Positions 11,053-22,034 of a stretch of 64,000 nt of DNA are shown piece after piece; position 1 is the stretch's first letter; each line of letters begins with the position of its first letter. The notes beneath the pieces are model-generated. The model made no database searches and was not told the origin of the DNA. It saw nothing but the letters and a program-made list of their open reading frames with translations. The stretch covers positions 48,108,356-48,172,355 of the forward strand of contig OV277870.1 in NCBI GenBank assembly GCA_922989275.2. Direction: 5' to 3'. The translations under genes and the position numbers were made by a program. This stretch comes from Gari tellinella (lineage: Eukaryota > Mollusca > Bivalvia > Cardiida > Psammobiidae).

Positions 11053-11232
11053 AGTGAAAAAGAAGTTATATCCAGATATATGCGTGTATGCAAAACCTAT
11101 TATTTCAATTGCAAACAGGTGTAACCTGACGTCTGATCAAGCTCAAGACTGTTTGCCAATCAGATCAAAATTGATCGTAAGAAATTAAAAATAGTGTGTT
11201 TACAAGGGAAAATAATAACATTTTATCCATTT
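11053..11232 (-). mobile_element. Decayed TA-1-like MITE
   Basis: CAGTGAAAAAGAAGTTAT, GACGTCTGATCAAGCTC and CAAGGGAAAATAATAACATT keep the family order with many changes. Confidence 0.4.
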
Positions 11233-11311
11233 TTTAAAGATTCACCCACATTTTTTTTCTGAGAAATGAATAAAACATAACATACATCAAGCCTTTTAAA
11301 ACAAAAGTATC

Positions 11312-11480
11312 CGTGGGGAAGATGTTAGTGTTTCCCGTTTAAAAGAAAATCAGCGCAAACGCATTCGGAACAAAATGTCTAAAATGATTGTTTCTTTAAA
11401 ATGTTGACAATTCATTGGAATCTGAATGGCAAATAGTTCAGAGCCTGATTAGACATCGAGTTATACAACGTCTGCTCAAA
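11312..11480 (+). mobile_element. Decayed TA-1-like MITE
   Basis: GTTTCCCGTTTAAAAGAAAA, GCGCAAACGCATTCGGAAC and AGAGCCTGATTAGACATCG show an old left two-thirds. The right end is lost against the next element. Confidence 0.45.
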
Positions 11481-11485
11481 CACGT

Positions 11486-11704
11486 TTAACCCTTTACCAC
11501 AAAGCCTGTTTCTAAAACATGTGACTTCTTAAAGCAGGTTGAAAATAAAGCTTTACTTTCAGCCTGCTTTAAGCTAAAATATGTTTGGATATAGAATATA
11601 TTTCTTATGGTGCATACTCATGACTGTATAATGTGGAACTATTTTCTACCATGTAGGAATAAATTCAATGCGCTAAAAAACGATTCTATGGGGGAAAGGG
11701 TTAA
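11486..11704. mobile_element. TTAA-4 MITE with collapsed core B
   Basis: TTAA on both sides, CCCTTTACC/GGAAAGGG ends. Core B (11530-11575) has lost its inner stem: GAAAATAAAG joins directly to CTTTACTTTC. The collapse is centred on the hairpin axis. Confidence 0.7.
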
Positions 11705-11734
11705 TGGGAGAGAGAAAACACCTTCCCAACAGAA

Positions 11735-11882
11735 TTTAACCATTATCGTGCGTTACGCTGTGTCTGACTGGATCTACACGGTTTGCCACTGGTATTCAAC
11801 TTTTTAGAAACAAAACACATGATTATATGTTTTCCGCAGACAATGTGGTTGCAGAAGACGACATTTCAGCATGATAAGGGTT
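11735..11882. mobile_element. TTAA-2 relic
   Basis: GCGTTACGCTGTGTCTGACTG, GGTTTGCCACTGG, CCGCAGACAATGTGG and CAGCATGATAAGGGTTA match TTAA-2 internal and right-end words. Confidence 0.45.
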
Positions 11883-12296
11883 ATAGAAGAATAGAAAGGA
11901 CAGTGGTATCGTTTCGGTGTTGTCTGTATTATATATACAGCTACGTTAAGTACCAGTAGGAATCTGGTCGTCATACATCTTCCCTTAAAAGTCACAGAGC
12001 TCTAGAAAAGAAGAATATTTCAACTACCTAGTCACCACCAAACCATATTATGTTACTTGTTGTAAGATGCGTTGCTTTACGACGATTCTAATAAGTAGTC
12101 ACATACAAAGAGTGTGGGGGAAACATAAAGCAGAACACGTTTACTTGGCTTACTAGCCCTGTGACCTTGTTTGATGACCAGTGCTTCTATATGTGTCGAT
12201 GTATTTAGAATGTATCTTCTCTTTCGCTAAAGTAGCCATATCCACTCTATACACTTGTTATGGTGTAATGAGTATTTCAAAACACAATTTTCTAGG

Positions 12297-13045
12297 ATTG
12301 TAACAATACGGTAAAAACCGATTGCAATATATTGCAATGCAGTTCCTCTGTATTGCAATATATTACAATTCGGTTTTTAAATACTGTGGTATCTTGTAAG
12401 TAGAAAAAATGGATATAAATTAGCCTTGAAAACTTAGTTTCAGCATTGAAAGGATAAAAAGAGTGCTTTAAATGCGAGGAGGGCTCATATCAATATTGGT
12501 ATTTGCTGTGAATGTTATAATTGTCATTGTATTACATTCAAATTAGCAGGTCATCTCCTCTCGTATGTGCTCAAATAATAGATAAAATATAGTATTACGG
12601 AAAAACCGTATTGCAATACCGGCGGTAGTAGTACTGTGGTAACGCGTTGTACTACGTTACAAGGGATTGTAAGTTCGATCCCCCGCCGGACAAGTGGCCT
12701 GAGAAAGGGATTTTTCCGAATCCCCGATGATGTACATGTACAGGAATGTTCTTGGTCAATATGTGTACCGCGATTTGTTTCTCTCCACCCAGGGGTTTAA
12801 ATGGGTACCTGTGAAGGGTCTGAGCCGTTACTATGGCTGCCAACGCGCCATATGTTAGCAATGCTCATTATTGTAGGTACATGTAATATGGCTCAATGAT
12901 CAGGGGAGCGAATGTGCAGTCGGCTGAGCGATCATTCGGACTGAAAGAAGACTATAACTTGGTACTTTACTTCTTTTTTTAAATACGTTTTGCTCAGAGG
13001 CGTATTGCACTATAACAATATTGCCATATTGTTACACCCCTACAC
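12297..13045. repeat. TIR-like repeat split by a SINE
   Basis: GATTGTAACAATACGG at the left and AATATTGTTACACCC at the right act as inverted ends. An inner inverted repeat (12301-12396, TTGCAATATATTGCAAT) and ACCGTATTGCAATACCGG recur around the tRNA-like SINE head. Confidence 0.5.
12619..12985 (+). repeat. tRNA-derived SINE
   Basis: The 71-nt head (12619-12689) starts CCGGCGG and ends CCGCCGG, a perfect 7-bp acceptor-type stem. It has an A-box-like TAGTACTGTGGTAACGC and a B-box-like AAGTTCGATCC. The 10-nt T loop and irregular anticodon loop argue against a working tRNA. The body (CAGGGGTTTAAATGGGTACC) and a T-rich 3' end look SINE-like. It interrupts the surrounding repeat. Confidence 0.6.
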
Positions 13046-13049
13046 TTTA

Positions 13050-13167
13050 CAGTGGAAATACTTTATTTTTACCCGCTCAAACAAAGTAAATGCAAATGAA
13101 ATGTATTATAATGAGATGAAGAGAATGACAAGTGTTTAAAAAATCAGACGATTTATTAAAATCAGAC
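13050..13167 (+). mobile_element. TA-1 relic, cut by GG-6
   Basis: CAGTGGAAATACTTTATTTT and ACCCGCTCAAACAAAG are a decayed left arm. It stops where the GG-6 element begins. Confidence 0.5.
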
Positions 13168-13413
13168 CAGGGGCCCGTTTTACTAAACTACTTACGCAAA
13201 GTTTTTGCGTAAGTCAAAATTTTAAATTTTAACTTATATTTTTTATTAGCACTTGCTACAAACAGCAAATAGCCAGATCAGAGGACGCGCGTTTAACGCG
13301 TCCTCTGATCTGGCTATTTGCTGTTTGCAAACGTTTATGATTGAAAAATAAGAGTAAAACTATTTGACTTACGCACATTTTTTGCGTAAGTAGTTTAGTA
13401 AAACGGCCCCCGG
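13168..13413. mobile_element. GG-6 MITE carrying a core A variant
   Basis: The termini CAGGGGCCCGTTTTACTAAA and TTTAGTAAAACGGCCCCCGG are followed inward by CTTACGCAAA repeats on both sides. The centre (13259-13329) is a perfect palindrome with the core A plan: AAACAG, AGCCAGATCAGAGGACGCG, and mirror. Other GG-6 copies lack this centre. Confidence 0.8.
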
Positions 13414-13432
13414 AGTGTACATGTATTTTCAA

Positions 13433-13580
13433 AGCATTCTGCTTTACTTTCAACTTGTTTTAAGCAGTCATGTGTCTTAAAAACAAGAAACAGACTATGA
13501 GGTACGATTAGTAAAAGTGCGTCTGAAAAATTGAAAATTTGAAATCTTAGGATTTTTATGATCAACTTATGGCAGCCCTG
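13433..13580. mobile_element. GC-5 right half with half core B
   Basis: It begins inside core B (GCATTCTGCTTTACTTTCAAC), then TTTAAGCAGTCATGTGTC, ACAGACTATGAGGTACG and TTGAAATCTTAGGATTTT, ending TGGCAGCCCTG. The left half is missing. Confidence 0.65.
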
Positions 13581-13767
13581 TTGATCAGTTTATCAGTTTA
13601 TTTCATAAATCCAGTGGGCTTAAAAGCCCATGATGAGAACATGACGCGTTACATAGTTATGTTATAAACATACATACAAACTATATTATAAACAAACAAA
13701 TATAGGTCAAGTAATGACTTTAAACCTATATAAACCACACTGGTATCACCACACGTAAAGATAGATC

Positions 13768-13833
13768 CAAACAGTAAAGCCCAAGATAAGACGTCTCTAA
13801 CGGCGACGTCCGATCTTGGTCCGCCTTGTTTGC
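13768..13833. repeat. Core A variant, isolated
   Basis: AAACAGTAAAGCCCAAGAT with GACGTCTCTAACGGCGACGTC and GATCTTGGTCCGC keeps the palindromic plan but not the usual inner word. Confidence 0.4.
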
Positions 13834-13904
13834 TATGAGAAGAATAAACATGTAAGTTGTGGAAAGTGATGCATGAAAAAAATACATTTTAAAATCAAAC
13901 ATGT

Positions 13905-13932
13905 TCATCGGCTTCGTCGGGATTCGAACCCA
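13905..13932 (-). repeat. tRNA-like 3' fragment
   Basis: On the minus strand GGGTTCGAATCCCGACGAAG is B-box/T-arm-like. Too short to assign; related fragments lie at 6.22 and 60.36 kb. Confidence 0.3.
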
Positions 13933-13993
13933 TGTAGAGATAGGAAAAATGCAACTACAGGGCCATTCTTATTTGACGGTCTATTGCAATGTA

Positions 13994-14238
13994 CAGTGGA
14001 GACTCTGTTATTCTTTCCCGTTTAAACGCAAACGTACGCAAACGCAAAGCGCTAAAACGTAGAAAATAACAACTTTTGGACAATTCTGATATTTCATGTT
14101 TATCTTGGTGGCAAACAGTTTGGAGCCTGATCAGACGCCGGGTTACCCGGCGTCTGATCTGGCTCCAAACTGTTTGCATTGCAAATAATAGTTTTAGCGT
14201 AAACGCGTTTATTGGGAAGAATAACAGATTCTCCACTG
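13994..14238 (+). mobile_element. TA-1 MITE
   Basis: Intact TA-flanked copy, left end CAGTGGAGACTCTG, core A at 14111-14176 with the fixed mismatch (CCTGATCAG against CTGATCTGG). Confidence 0.9.
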
Positions 14239-15023
14239 TATGATAAATATCTACAGCGAGGCTTCAAAACATTTTACCCCGTCTTAGGTCGAAACAGAAA
14301 AACACTGGGGAAAACCGTTAGATCCAATGATTTATCTTGCGGATATGTTTATACCGATCGTATTTGTTTAAATACTGTCATACGAACGATAATGCCAAAT
14401 ATTTGCTTTCATTTGAGTATTGTCTTTTTCTGGAAATTCAGCCTCAGTTGCAAGACACATTAACCCCAATGTATAAAATGTCAAGGTGAGGTAATGTAGT
14501 TATAACCGTATTATAGCAGTGAAACTTGACATAGATGTAACATAACCAGTATGATAATGCTAACATGTGTGTCTATGTCAATGTGGCAACTCGTTAAAGT
14601 GTCAAACATTACATGGGAATAAGTGAGGTGTTCTTGTAAGTGTTATATTTTGTTAGTTAAACTCACAGCGACAACCTCATAAAAACAGTTTACTGTACAA
14701 ATCATTTTCTATTAACAACTTCTCTGCAGGACGCCATCTGCTATAAAAAATAATAGATACATTGACATTAGTAATATCGTAATATTGAGTGTCAAACAAT
14801 TCGGATCCTGATCAGATCAAGTTCGCGGTGTTTGATTATGATCCAAATGGTTTACAAATGAGCCGAGCCATAAGAAACCCGGACTTATTGCATTACAAAC
14901 ATTGTATATCAAGGCCAGGTATAGTATGTGCAATAAAAATGTATCATAATTTTTAATCAATATATTTCATGGCAAATAAGACATCAACACATCAAGGAAC
15001 TTTGCTCGATTTCAGTCTCGATA
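14239..15023. other. No gene seen; core A relic
   Basis: A decayed core A at 14791-14855 (GTCAAACAATTCGGATCCTG, GATCCAAATGG) is the only recognised item. Confidence 0.4.
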
Positions 15024-15242
15024 TTAACCCATTACGCATTTTTTACAACTTTAATTTATTCCTCCATGGAAGAAAATATATGCATGGTGATAAATAGTTT
15101 TTACCTCCTTTCAGACGGTAGCTTAAATCAGACTGAAAGTAAAGCAGAATGTTCCTTAAGGAAAATTTAGCTTTACTTTCAACTTAATTTGAGTGCTAAT
15201 CTGTCTTCAAAGCCAGTAAGAGGCTAGAGGGTATAGTGTTAA
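15024..15242. mobile_element. TTAA-4 MITE
   Basis: TTAACCCATTACGC left end, TTAA at the right end after GGCTAGAGGGTATAG. Core B (15122-15190) has a mutated inner stem (GTTCCTTAAGGAAAATTTAG). Confidence 0.65.
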
Positions 15243-15730
15243 ATGTGTATCCCCCGTTAGTCTATAGTATCTCTGTTCTAATGCTACGAATATCAGACAC
15301 ACTTAAATGTATGGTATTTGCCCGTCTATAATAGGTTTCCAGCATGTAATTTTTCATAGGAAATTTATATTTTACAGTAGGTAAAGACAAGTCAGGGCTA
15401 AATTACACGAGTAATCGAACAGATGGCGTGCTCTGTCATCATATAACTTGAACACGGAAAATAACTCATCAATTATTCACTGTAACATATAATTGTAAAT
15501 GGTTTCGAATGCTTGTTTAAATTCAGTTCAATTTAGAGTTTTTATGCATGCAATGAACGGTATATTGAAAAAGCAAACTCTTGCAGAAAAATGAGCAACA
15601 CTATATAATCAATACACAGAAAATAACAACAAAGTGCTGAGCTGGGAAGCCTGCACGAAAGCTGTATGGGAAAGCACTGCGTGCGTCAAGGGTTTGAAAA
15701 TCACAAGCACTAGTGGAACAACGGAGCCTC

Positions 15731-16006
15731 TTGCAGAAACAAAGTGCCAAGCAATGAAACTAACGAGCTTTAAATGTTCAATGGGGGACGTTTGCGAGAA
15801 TAAAAATGTCAAACAATGTAATGCACAATCGGCAAGAGTCAAACGGGGACTTTTGCAAGAGCAAAGTGGCAAAAAATGAAACGTACAAGCGATTTATTCA
15901 ACGGGGACAATTGAAGGGACACAATGTCAAACAATGTAACGCAAAATCAGTAAGTGTTCAACGGGGACTTTTGCAAGAGCAAAGTGTCAAACAATGAAAG
16001 TAAAAT
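15731..16006. repeat. 60-bp minisatellite
   Basis: About 4.6 units start at 15731, 15792, 15853, 15911 and 15971 (spacings 61, 61, 58, 60). Each has TTGCAAGAGCAAAGTGTC-like and CAAACAATG words and ends TCAACGGGGACTT. Looser copies may extend upstream to about 15585. A near-60-bp period lets frames stay open across it, so the frames here are not evidence of a gene. Confidence 0.8.
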
Positions 16007-16059
16007 ATTTATGGTACTTTACTTTAGATTTGTACAGAAAAATGGCCATTGGCGACTTA

Positions 16060-16215
16060 ATTCGACTTTGTAAACAGTTTGGACTGTGACCAAACGCCGG
16101 GTTACTGTGTTGAATTCATTCCAATATTTCTCGAGTCATACTTTCAAAATACTGAATTTGTCATAAAGTTGCAAACGACAATTTTTAGCAGACGACATTT
16201 AATCTGCGAATAGGT
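16060..16215. mobile_element. TTAA-2 relic
   Basis: TTGTAAACAGTTTGGACTG, CGCCGGGTTAC and TAGCAGACGACATTTAATC mark an eroded copy without a right hairpin arm. Confidence 0.4.
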
Positions 16216-16404
16216 TCAATGAGATGGATAAACTTGACGGTGAAAATGTTTACACGTACTTCATATTCAAAGAAATGTATTCCTTTACTCCGGGTCAATC
16301 AATACAAAGTTTGTTTGTTATTCATTTGATAAGATTGCGATGGTAATTTAGGTGATGCCTCGTGTCTATGAGTTTTGACTACTTTTGATCAAAGATAGTG
16401 AAAG

Positions 16405-16600
16405 AAAGTTAAGAAGTTGTTATTTTTTCCGTTACATCGAAATTAAACACTAAAAGGAATGCAATTGAACGTAGAAAATTACCGATTCTTGGCAATTCTG
16501 ACAATTTTTTTTATCTGAGTGGCCAACAATTTGGAGCTTACCTGATGCTGGGTTATCCGATGTCTGATTTGGATTCAAATCGTTTGCAACGAAATATTTT
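16405..16600 (+). mobile_element. Decayed TA-1 MITE
   Basis: ATTGAACGTAGAAAATTACC, CTGACAATTTTTTTTATC, GGCCAACAATTTGGAGC and GGATTCAAATCGTTTGCAAC follow the TA-1 order. Confidence 0.5.
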
Positions 16601-16754
16601 AAGACACGCCCAACGGTCCAGAAAAGCTAAACCTTCATGTCAGCGTGCCACGTAATCATGTTAATTTACCTACTACAACAATGTAATTTAAACGTAGATC
16701 AACGACGTGATTGTTATCGTTCTGGGTTTATGTACATTTACATGTATTGTATAA

Positions 16755-16915
16755 AAATTGGCTAGGAGTATTGGTATACTAGGTGTCTTTATTACAGAGG
16801 GTTGTACGAATACTGTAGCGTGACTGTAAAAATATGTATATTATGTTTTGTGTGACGATGTACACATGTACAAGTCAGAAATAAAAGTTGTTCTGTTCTG
16901 TTCTGTTCTGGTAAA
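16755..16915 (+). repeat. Probable non-LTR retroelement 3' tail
   Basis: AGTCAGAAATAAAAGTTG is followed by (TTCTG)n, a short tandem tail after an AATAAA, as many LINE/SINE 3' ends show. No reverse transcriptase sequence precedes it. Confidence 0.4.
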
Positions 16916-17078
16916 ACTTTCCATACAACGATTAACTAATAACTAATTCATCGCCACCAATACCTCAGTACCCTTCCAACACAACTATATTAACGTCTAT
17001 TTAATTTGTCGTACATGTATGCATCTAGATTTATTAATAACATTTGGATTTTAAGCGGGTTTTTTTTTCAATAAAGAA

Positions 17079-17232
17079 ATAGAGGATATTGAATAAGTGT
17101 GTTTTTCAGTATTGAATTCATTAAACGAGTTGGATAAAATAATAGTTTGCGAGCCTTGGCGAGCAACGTATTATTTTATCCATTGAGTTCAGTAAATTCA
17201 AAGCTGAAAACACACGAATTTCATATTCTATT
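17079..17232. repeat. Imperfect long inverted repeat
   Basis: Arms AATAGAGGATATTGAAT / ATTTCATATTCTATTT and GGATAAAATAATA / TATTATTTTATCC flank GCGAGCCTTGGCGAGC. The middle resembles 4.98-5.01 kb. Confidence 0.6.
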
Positions 17233-18068
17233 TATCAAATAAGCAGCAATTTAACGTTCTTACTTTCACTATTTCTGCAGCTGTTAGGTAAACGATTCAT
17301 CATTGTAATCATCCATGGATAAAAAAACTATCGAACTACAATCAAGAAAAAACCCATCAATGTTGTGTTGTGAAAAGACTTCTCTGATAACAAATAACTA
17401 AAATGAGTATTTTACGTTTACATGTAGTTTCTTTTCGGAATTTCTTCAATGTTGTAACATAACGTCATTAATATGTTACGTTAAAATTGTTAATACTAGA
17501 GCTCTACGTAGCCCGGTTTGAAGTCTGATTTGCGGGACTGCTCGGGAAAAAAGGACACATTGAAATATTTCAATCTCTCGTGGTGGCCAAAGTTTGTCAT
17601 ACTAGATTCTCTAAACTGTGTTTACAGTTGGTGTAAATTAGTATATTGTATGCACAGTTTGCCGTACTATTTTTATTTTACTGTATATTTTGTACAGTTA
17701 TGTGATAAATGTTTATATGAGAGTCAACCAGTTTATACCATAATCAACCGCAACAGGCGTCTTATCAGAGTCTACATTCATTGATATGATAGTGGTTGAC
17801 TTGGCTGCTGGCAGTGAAGGGGTTTATCATTTAAGTGAACACGACTTGGTACAATTTAGCGCAATGAACACCAATCAACACGCTTAAATTGAAGTTCAGT
17901 TTGTAATAAACCTTTACGTACCTACTATCCCAGCAAACCCATGAGATATAACCCTGCAGACCTGTATCCGAATGACGCTGCTACATGCACAGATACACTA
18001 AATCACATTAAAATGTCTCCAGCGTCCCTTGCCTTGATTATAAAAAGTGTACAGATATAAAAGCACAG
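17233..18068. other. No gene seen
   Basis: AT-rich sequence. An 88-codon frame at 17518-17784 has no splice or homology support that I can see. Confidence 0.4.
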
Positions 18069-18070
18069 TA

Positions 18071-18287
18071 CAGTGAAATCTCTCTATAACGACCATTAAA
18101 ACAAATGCTAACTGATTGCATTAAAGACAGGTGACATCTTAAAGCAAGGTGAATGTAAAACAGACAGCTCCTAAAGGAGCTTTCTGTTTTACATTCACCT
18201 TGTTTTAAGCAGTATCCGGCTTTAAACAGCTAATAATTAGCCTATGTTACTGACGATTTTAGTGGTCGTATTAGAGAGGTTTTATTG
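18071..18287. mobile_element. TA-7 MITE with core B variant
   Basis: TA-flanked, ends CAGTGAAATCTCTCTATAAC and AGAGAGGTTTTATTG with GACCATTA / TAGTGGTCGT inside. The hairpin at 18138-18209 follows the core B plan: CTTAAAGCAAGGTGAATG, inner CAGACAGCTCCT/AGGAGCTTTCTG. Confidence 0.8.
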
Positions 18288-18390
18288 TAAATAGCACATG
18301 GTTCGTTAGGCCCTTAATGGGACAGCTGCCAGATCACCTGATATCGTGACTCATTATTTGTTGATATATGGTTTTACTGACGTAATTCTC

Positions 18391-18665
18391 TTAACCCATT
18401 GAACCCGAGCGACGAATATACGCGTCACTTACAAACAATGTACTAATGACAATAACACGTGTTCGATGCAAACAGTGTATACCCTGATAAGAGGGCTCCT
18501 ATAGGAACATCTGATCACGATCTACATTGTTTAACATTTTGGAATAGATTTTAAAACAATATCCCGAAAAATAGCACCATTTTGACTAAGTTGGAAACTT
18601 GGATTGTCGATTTGAAGTTTCAGGAGTCAGTGTATTTATACGCTACTTTATCAAGCAAAGTAAAC
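18391..18665. mobile_element. TTAA-flanked element with weak core A
   Basis: It starts TTAACCCATTGAACCCGAGC. A core A-like hairpin at 18470-18535 has inner GATAAGAGGGCTCC, the same inner word as the 8.0 and 9.0 kb hairpins. Confidence 0.45.
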
Positions 18666-18781
18666 GTTTACCAACAAATCTTTCTTAGAATAACTGGGTA
18701 GCTAGTATATAAACAGGGTACTCTTTATATTCACAGGTGTGTGCAGTCAGTTACCTTCTCTATATTTAGTACGCACACATA

Positions 18782-19024
18782 TTAACCCATTAACTAATAG
18801 ACTGTTTCTAGTTTTGAAGATATGTGACCACTTAAAGCAGGTTGAAAGTAAAGCAGAATGCGCCTTAAGGCGCATTCTGCTTTACTTTCAGCATGCTTTA
18901 AGCTACCATCAGTTAAAATATAGACACTGTTTTGTGTGATATATATTCTTGACTGTATACATTTGAACTTATTTCTTTTAATGATGAATAAATAAAAGGC
19001 GTAAAAAGGCGTATTTATTGGGTA
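18782..19024. mobile_element. TTAA-4 MITE with core B
   Basis: Left end TTAACCCATTAACTAATAG. Core B at 18831-18903 is nearly perfect with centre GCGCCTTAAGGCGC. Right part AATAAAAGGCGTAAAAAGG, ending TTTATTGGGTA. Confidence 0.8.
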
Positions 19025-19138
19025 CTTGTACGCATATAACGAGATCCGGCCAATGTCGATCAACATCGGTGCTCTACGTAGATAAGATTGTCATTTTTCT
19101 TTCAATTTTATCGAATTTCGTTTGCGTTTCGTTCGCGC

Positions 19139-19390
19139 TTAACCCTTTTCCCCATAGAAGCGACTTTTAGCGCATATAATTTGTTCCTCCACTAAACAAA
19201 ATAGTTCCAATTTAATCAGTCAGGAATATGTATTATGAGAAATATATTCAATATTCTAGCAGATGGAAGGTTAAAGCAGGCTGAAAGTAAAGCAGAATGT
19301 GCCTTAAGGCGCATTCTGCTTTACTTTCAACCTGCTTTAAGTAATCACCTATCTTCAATACTAGAAAAAGGATATTGGGAAAAGGGTTAA
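19139..19390. mobile_element. TTAA-4 MITE with core B
   Basis: TTAACCCTTTTCCCCATAG and GGGAAAAGGGTTAA ends, both with TTAA. Core B at 19270-19341, opposite internal orientation to the copy at 18782. Confidence 0.85.
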
Positions 19391-19894
19391 ACGGGAAATA
19401 AATAACATCATCTAATGTAAGTGGCAACAAGCTCCGGGTACGCGTTTCATATGCTGTATTTGTGATTTAAAAAAATAAGAAGCTCTCATATGCAATTACA
19501 CAATGTATTACAACAAAACTTACTTTTTATTATTGTTTGTATGTGTCTTCTTTTAAATGTATTGCGTTTGCATGTCGTTTTGTTATGAATGGGAATAATT
19601 ATTTATGTCTGTCATTGTTTGGAACACTGCGACGCAGTGTCTGTTATCTGATTTGTTGTGTTAATTCAAAGCCAATTGCACAACCTTATTCCAAAACACT
19701 CCTGAAATGTGAATGAATTACTGCCCCAATCGTGTTCCACGACTATTATTGAGCGTTGAATGAATGTCTCTTTCGTAATTTTTGAGACAATTGCCATCAC
19801 ACGTTTTAACTTCTTAACCCTTTCAATTAAATCTAATATGCTTTTATTTCTCAGTTTGCATAAGTACAAAAGCATGGGAACAGGCCCACACATA

Positions 19895-20140
19895 CAGTGG
19901 AGAATCTGTTATTCTTTCCCGTTTAAACGCAAACGTACGCAAACGCAAAGCACTAAAACGTAGAAAAGAACAACTTTTGGACAATTCTGATAATTCTTGT
20001 TTATCTTGGTGGCAAACAGTTTGGAGCCTGATCTGACGCCGGGTTACCCGGCGTCTGATCTGGTTCCAAACTGTTTGCACTGCAAATAATAGTTTTAGCG
20101 TAAACGCGTTTATTGGGAAAGAATAACAGATTCTCCACTG
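19895..20140 (+). mobile_element. TA-1 MITE
   Basis: Intact TA-flanked copy, CAGTGGAGAATCTG/CAGATTCTCCACTG, core A at 20013-20078 with one extra change (GATCTGACG). Confidence 0.9.
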
Positions 20141-20468
20141 TACATATAGACAATATTTAACAAGTTCAAGGAAACAAGTGCATGTATAATCTTTTCAGTC
20201 ATGGATAAACGAATAAATGAATAATTAATTATACTGATGCTGATGCTGATGATGCTGAAGTTGCTGCTGCTTCTGATAAAAATGATGATGATAATAGATA
20301 AAATGGTAGGGCTGTTTTGTTTAATTTAAACACTGTAATTTTCCTCACTTTGTTGTACTGCGTTTGATTTTATGCCGCATTCAGTTCTGACTAAATAAAT
20401 AGTGATACCAGTGCCAAACATTTGTTTTGCGTAACGCAGCGTCTGACCAGGGTCCAAAGTGTTTACTA

Positions 20469-20706
20469 CAGTGGAGAAAACGTTATTCTTTCCCAATAAA
20501 CGCGTTTACGCTAAAACTATTAATAATATTACAAACAGTTTGGAGCCAGATCAGACGCCGGGTAACCCGGCGTCTGATCAGGCTCCAAACTGTTTGCCAC
20601 CAAGATAAAAATGAATTATCAGAATTGTCCAAAACTTGTACTTTTCTACGTGTTAGCGTTTTGCGTTTGCGTTTCGTTTCGTTTAAACGGGAAAGAGTCT
20701 CCACTG
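20469..20706 (-). mobile_element. TA-1 MITE with small terminal deletion
   Basis: TA-flanked. The right end reads GGGAAAGAGTCTCCACTG and lacks about 6 bp of the usual GAATAACAGATTC. It lies beside a TTAA-2 relic (GCGTAACGCAGCGTCTGACC, 20425-20445). Confidence 0.85.
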
Positions 20707-21301
20707 TAGGTCGAATATAGTCGTCCATAGCGATGTTCAGGTTGAAATATCAGTTTGAACAAAACATTTCTCTGTTGATGGAGTATTGAATTACCTCTAG
20801 CAGCAAAACGAGAAATGGTAGAATCAGTCATCAGTAGGGGAAATACGTCATTCCTTTCCGTGAAAACAAAATTTACATAAACACAATAAAATCAAATGTA
20901 AAAAAGACCGTGTTTTTTTTTACAAAATAGCGACGAAATGTGCTTTGCTACCGTTTTATCCAATGCCTGATCGGACTGCAAACTGTTTGATGAAATTCAA
21001 TTCAATATTTCTTCAAAGGACATCATTGTTTGGCAAAAAGTGTTTTTCAGGAAATATGTAAAATATTATATAACCAATGGATATGGTAAACAGTAAATAA
21101 ATACATGTACGAGGAATTATGGATTCTTACTCCAATATCTGAGCTCAAGGGAGAATACTTCAATCAAAGTTTTCAATTAACGATTGGAATACTTTCATTA
21201 CCATTATCACGCGAACTCTTCACCCTGTTGTATCACTTCACTTCCTATAATATCGTCTGCTTCACAGTTGTCGTCTGCTGTGGGTTTTTTTAAATTCAAT
21301 T
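20707..21301. other. No gene seen; TA-1 and TTAA-2 fragments
   Basis: GGGAAATACGTCATTCCTTTC at about 20838 is a TA-1-like end. ATCGTCTGCTTCACAG near 21251 is TTAA-2-like. Confidence 0.4.
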
Positions 21302-21525
21302 TTAACCCATTTATGCCATGTGGATTATTCCGTGTTCCTATATTGGATTAGTCCATTTTTATCTAGATGGTGCCCAGTCTAAAATATCAATTTTTGTTTT
21401 GTTATTATATTTAAATTCTTACAAGCAAACAGTGTAGTCTCTGATCAGACGCCGCATTATGCGGCGTCTGTTCAGAGGCTACACTGTTTGTCTATGTCCC
21501 ATAGGACCGTGGGTACAAATGGGTA
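21302..21525. mobile_element. TTAA-3 MITE with core A
   Basis: Ends TTAACCCATTTATGCC and GGGTACAAATGGGTAA. Core A at 21425-21490 has GTGTAGTCTCTGATCAGACG and its mirror, i.e. the arm word differs from TA-1 but is matched on both sides. Confidence 0.75.
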
Positions 21526-21792
21526 ACAGCTATTTAATCTGATCTGGATCCAGATTGTTTATAATTTCTAGTAAAGTTTCGACTATCAGGCAAAGGGTAA
21601 CACCATACCAATGCATCTTCAGTTGTCGCTAAACACGTTTGACAGAAATTTCTGTCACGCAAGTTACCCTGCAATACTCGTCTAAATAATTAAATATATT
21701 AGACATTTTGTTGTCAATATTAGACATTAATTTAATGAAACAGCATGGTTCTGATATGCAGTGCCTTTATTTGCTAAACAATCAGCGGTAAA

Positions 21793-22034
21793 CATTGGAG
21801 AAGACGTTATTCTTTCCTGTTTAATCGTAACTCAATGCTATAAAATATAGAATTTGAACGGTTACTGAAAGTAACTTTTAAGAGATTTCCACTTTGAAAT
21901 TAAACCTGTTTAGAGCTTGAACAGACGCCTGATTGTCCGAGTTCTGATCTGGCTCAAAACCATTTGAAATGGAAATAATAGCTAAAGCAGCATTATTATA
22001 GTGCGTTTATTGGAAAGGACATTCTTCTCCACTG
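21793..22034 (+). mobile_element. Diverged TA-1 MITE
   Basis: Ends CATTGGAGAAGACG and TTCTTCTCCACTG. Middle AGAGCTTGAACAGACGCC / TCTGATCTGGCTC retains core A order only. Confidence 0.6.

Noticed and set aside
12619..12689. A possible tRNA gene
   Set aside because: The acceptor stem is perfect, but the T loop is 10 nt and the anticodon arm irregular. The sequence continues into a SINE-like body.
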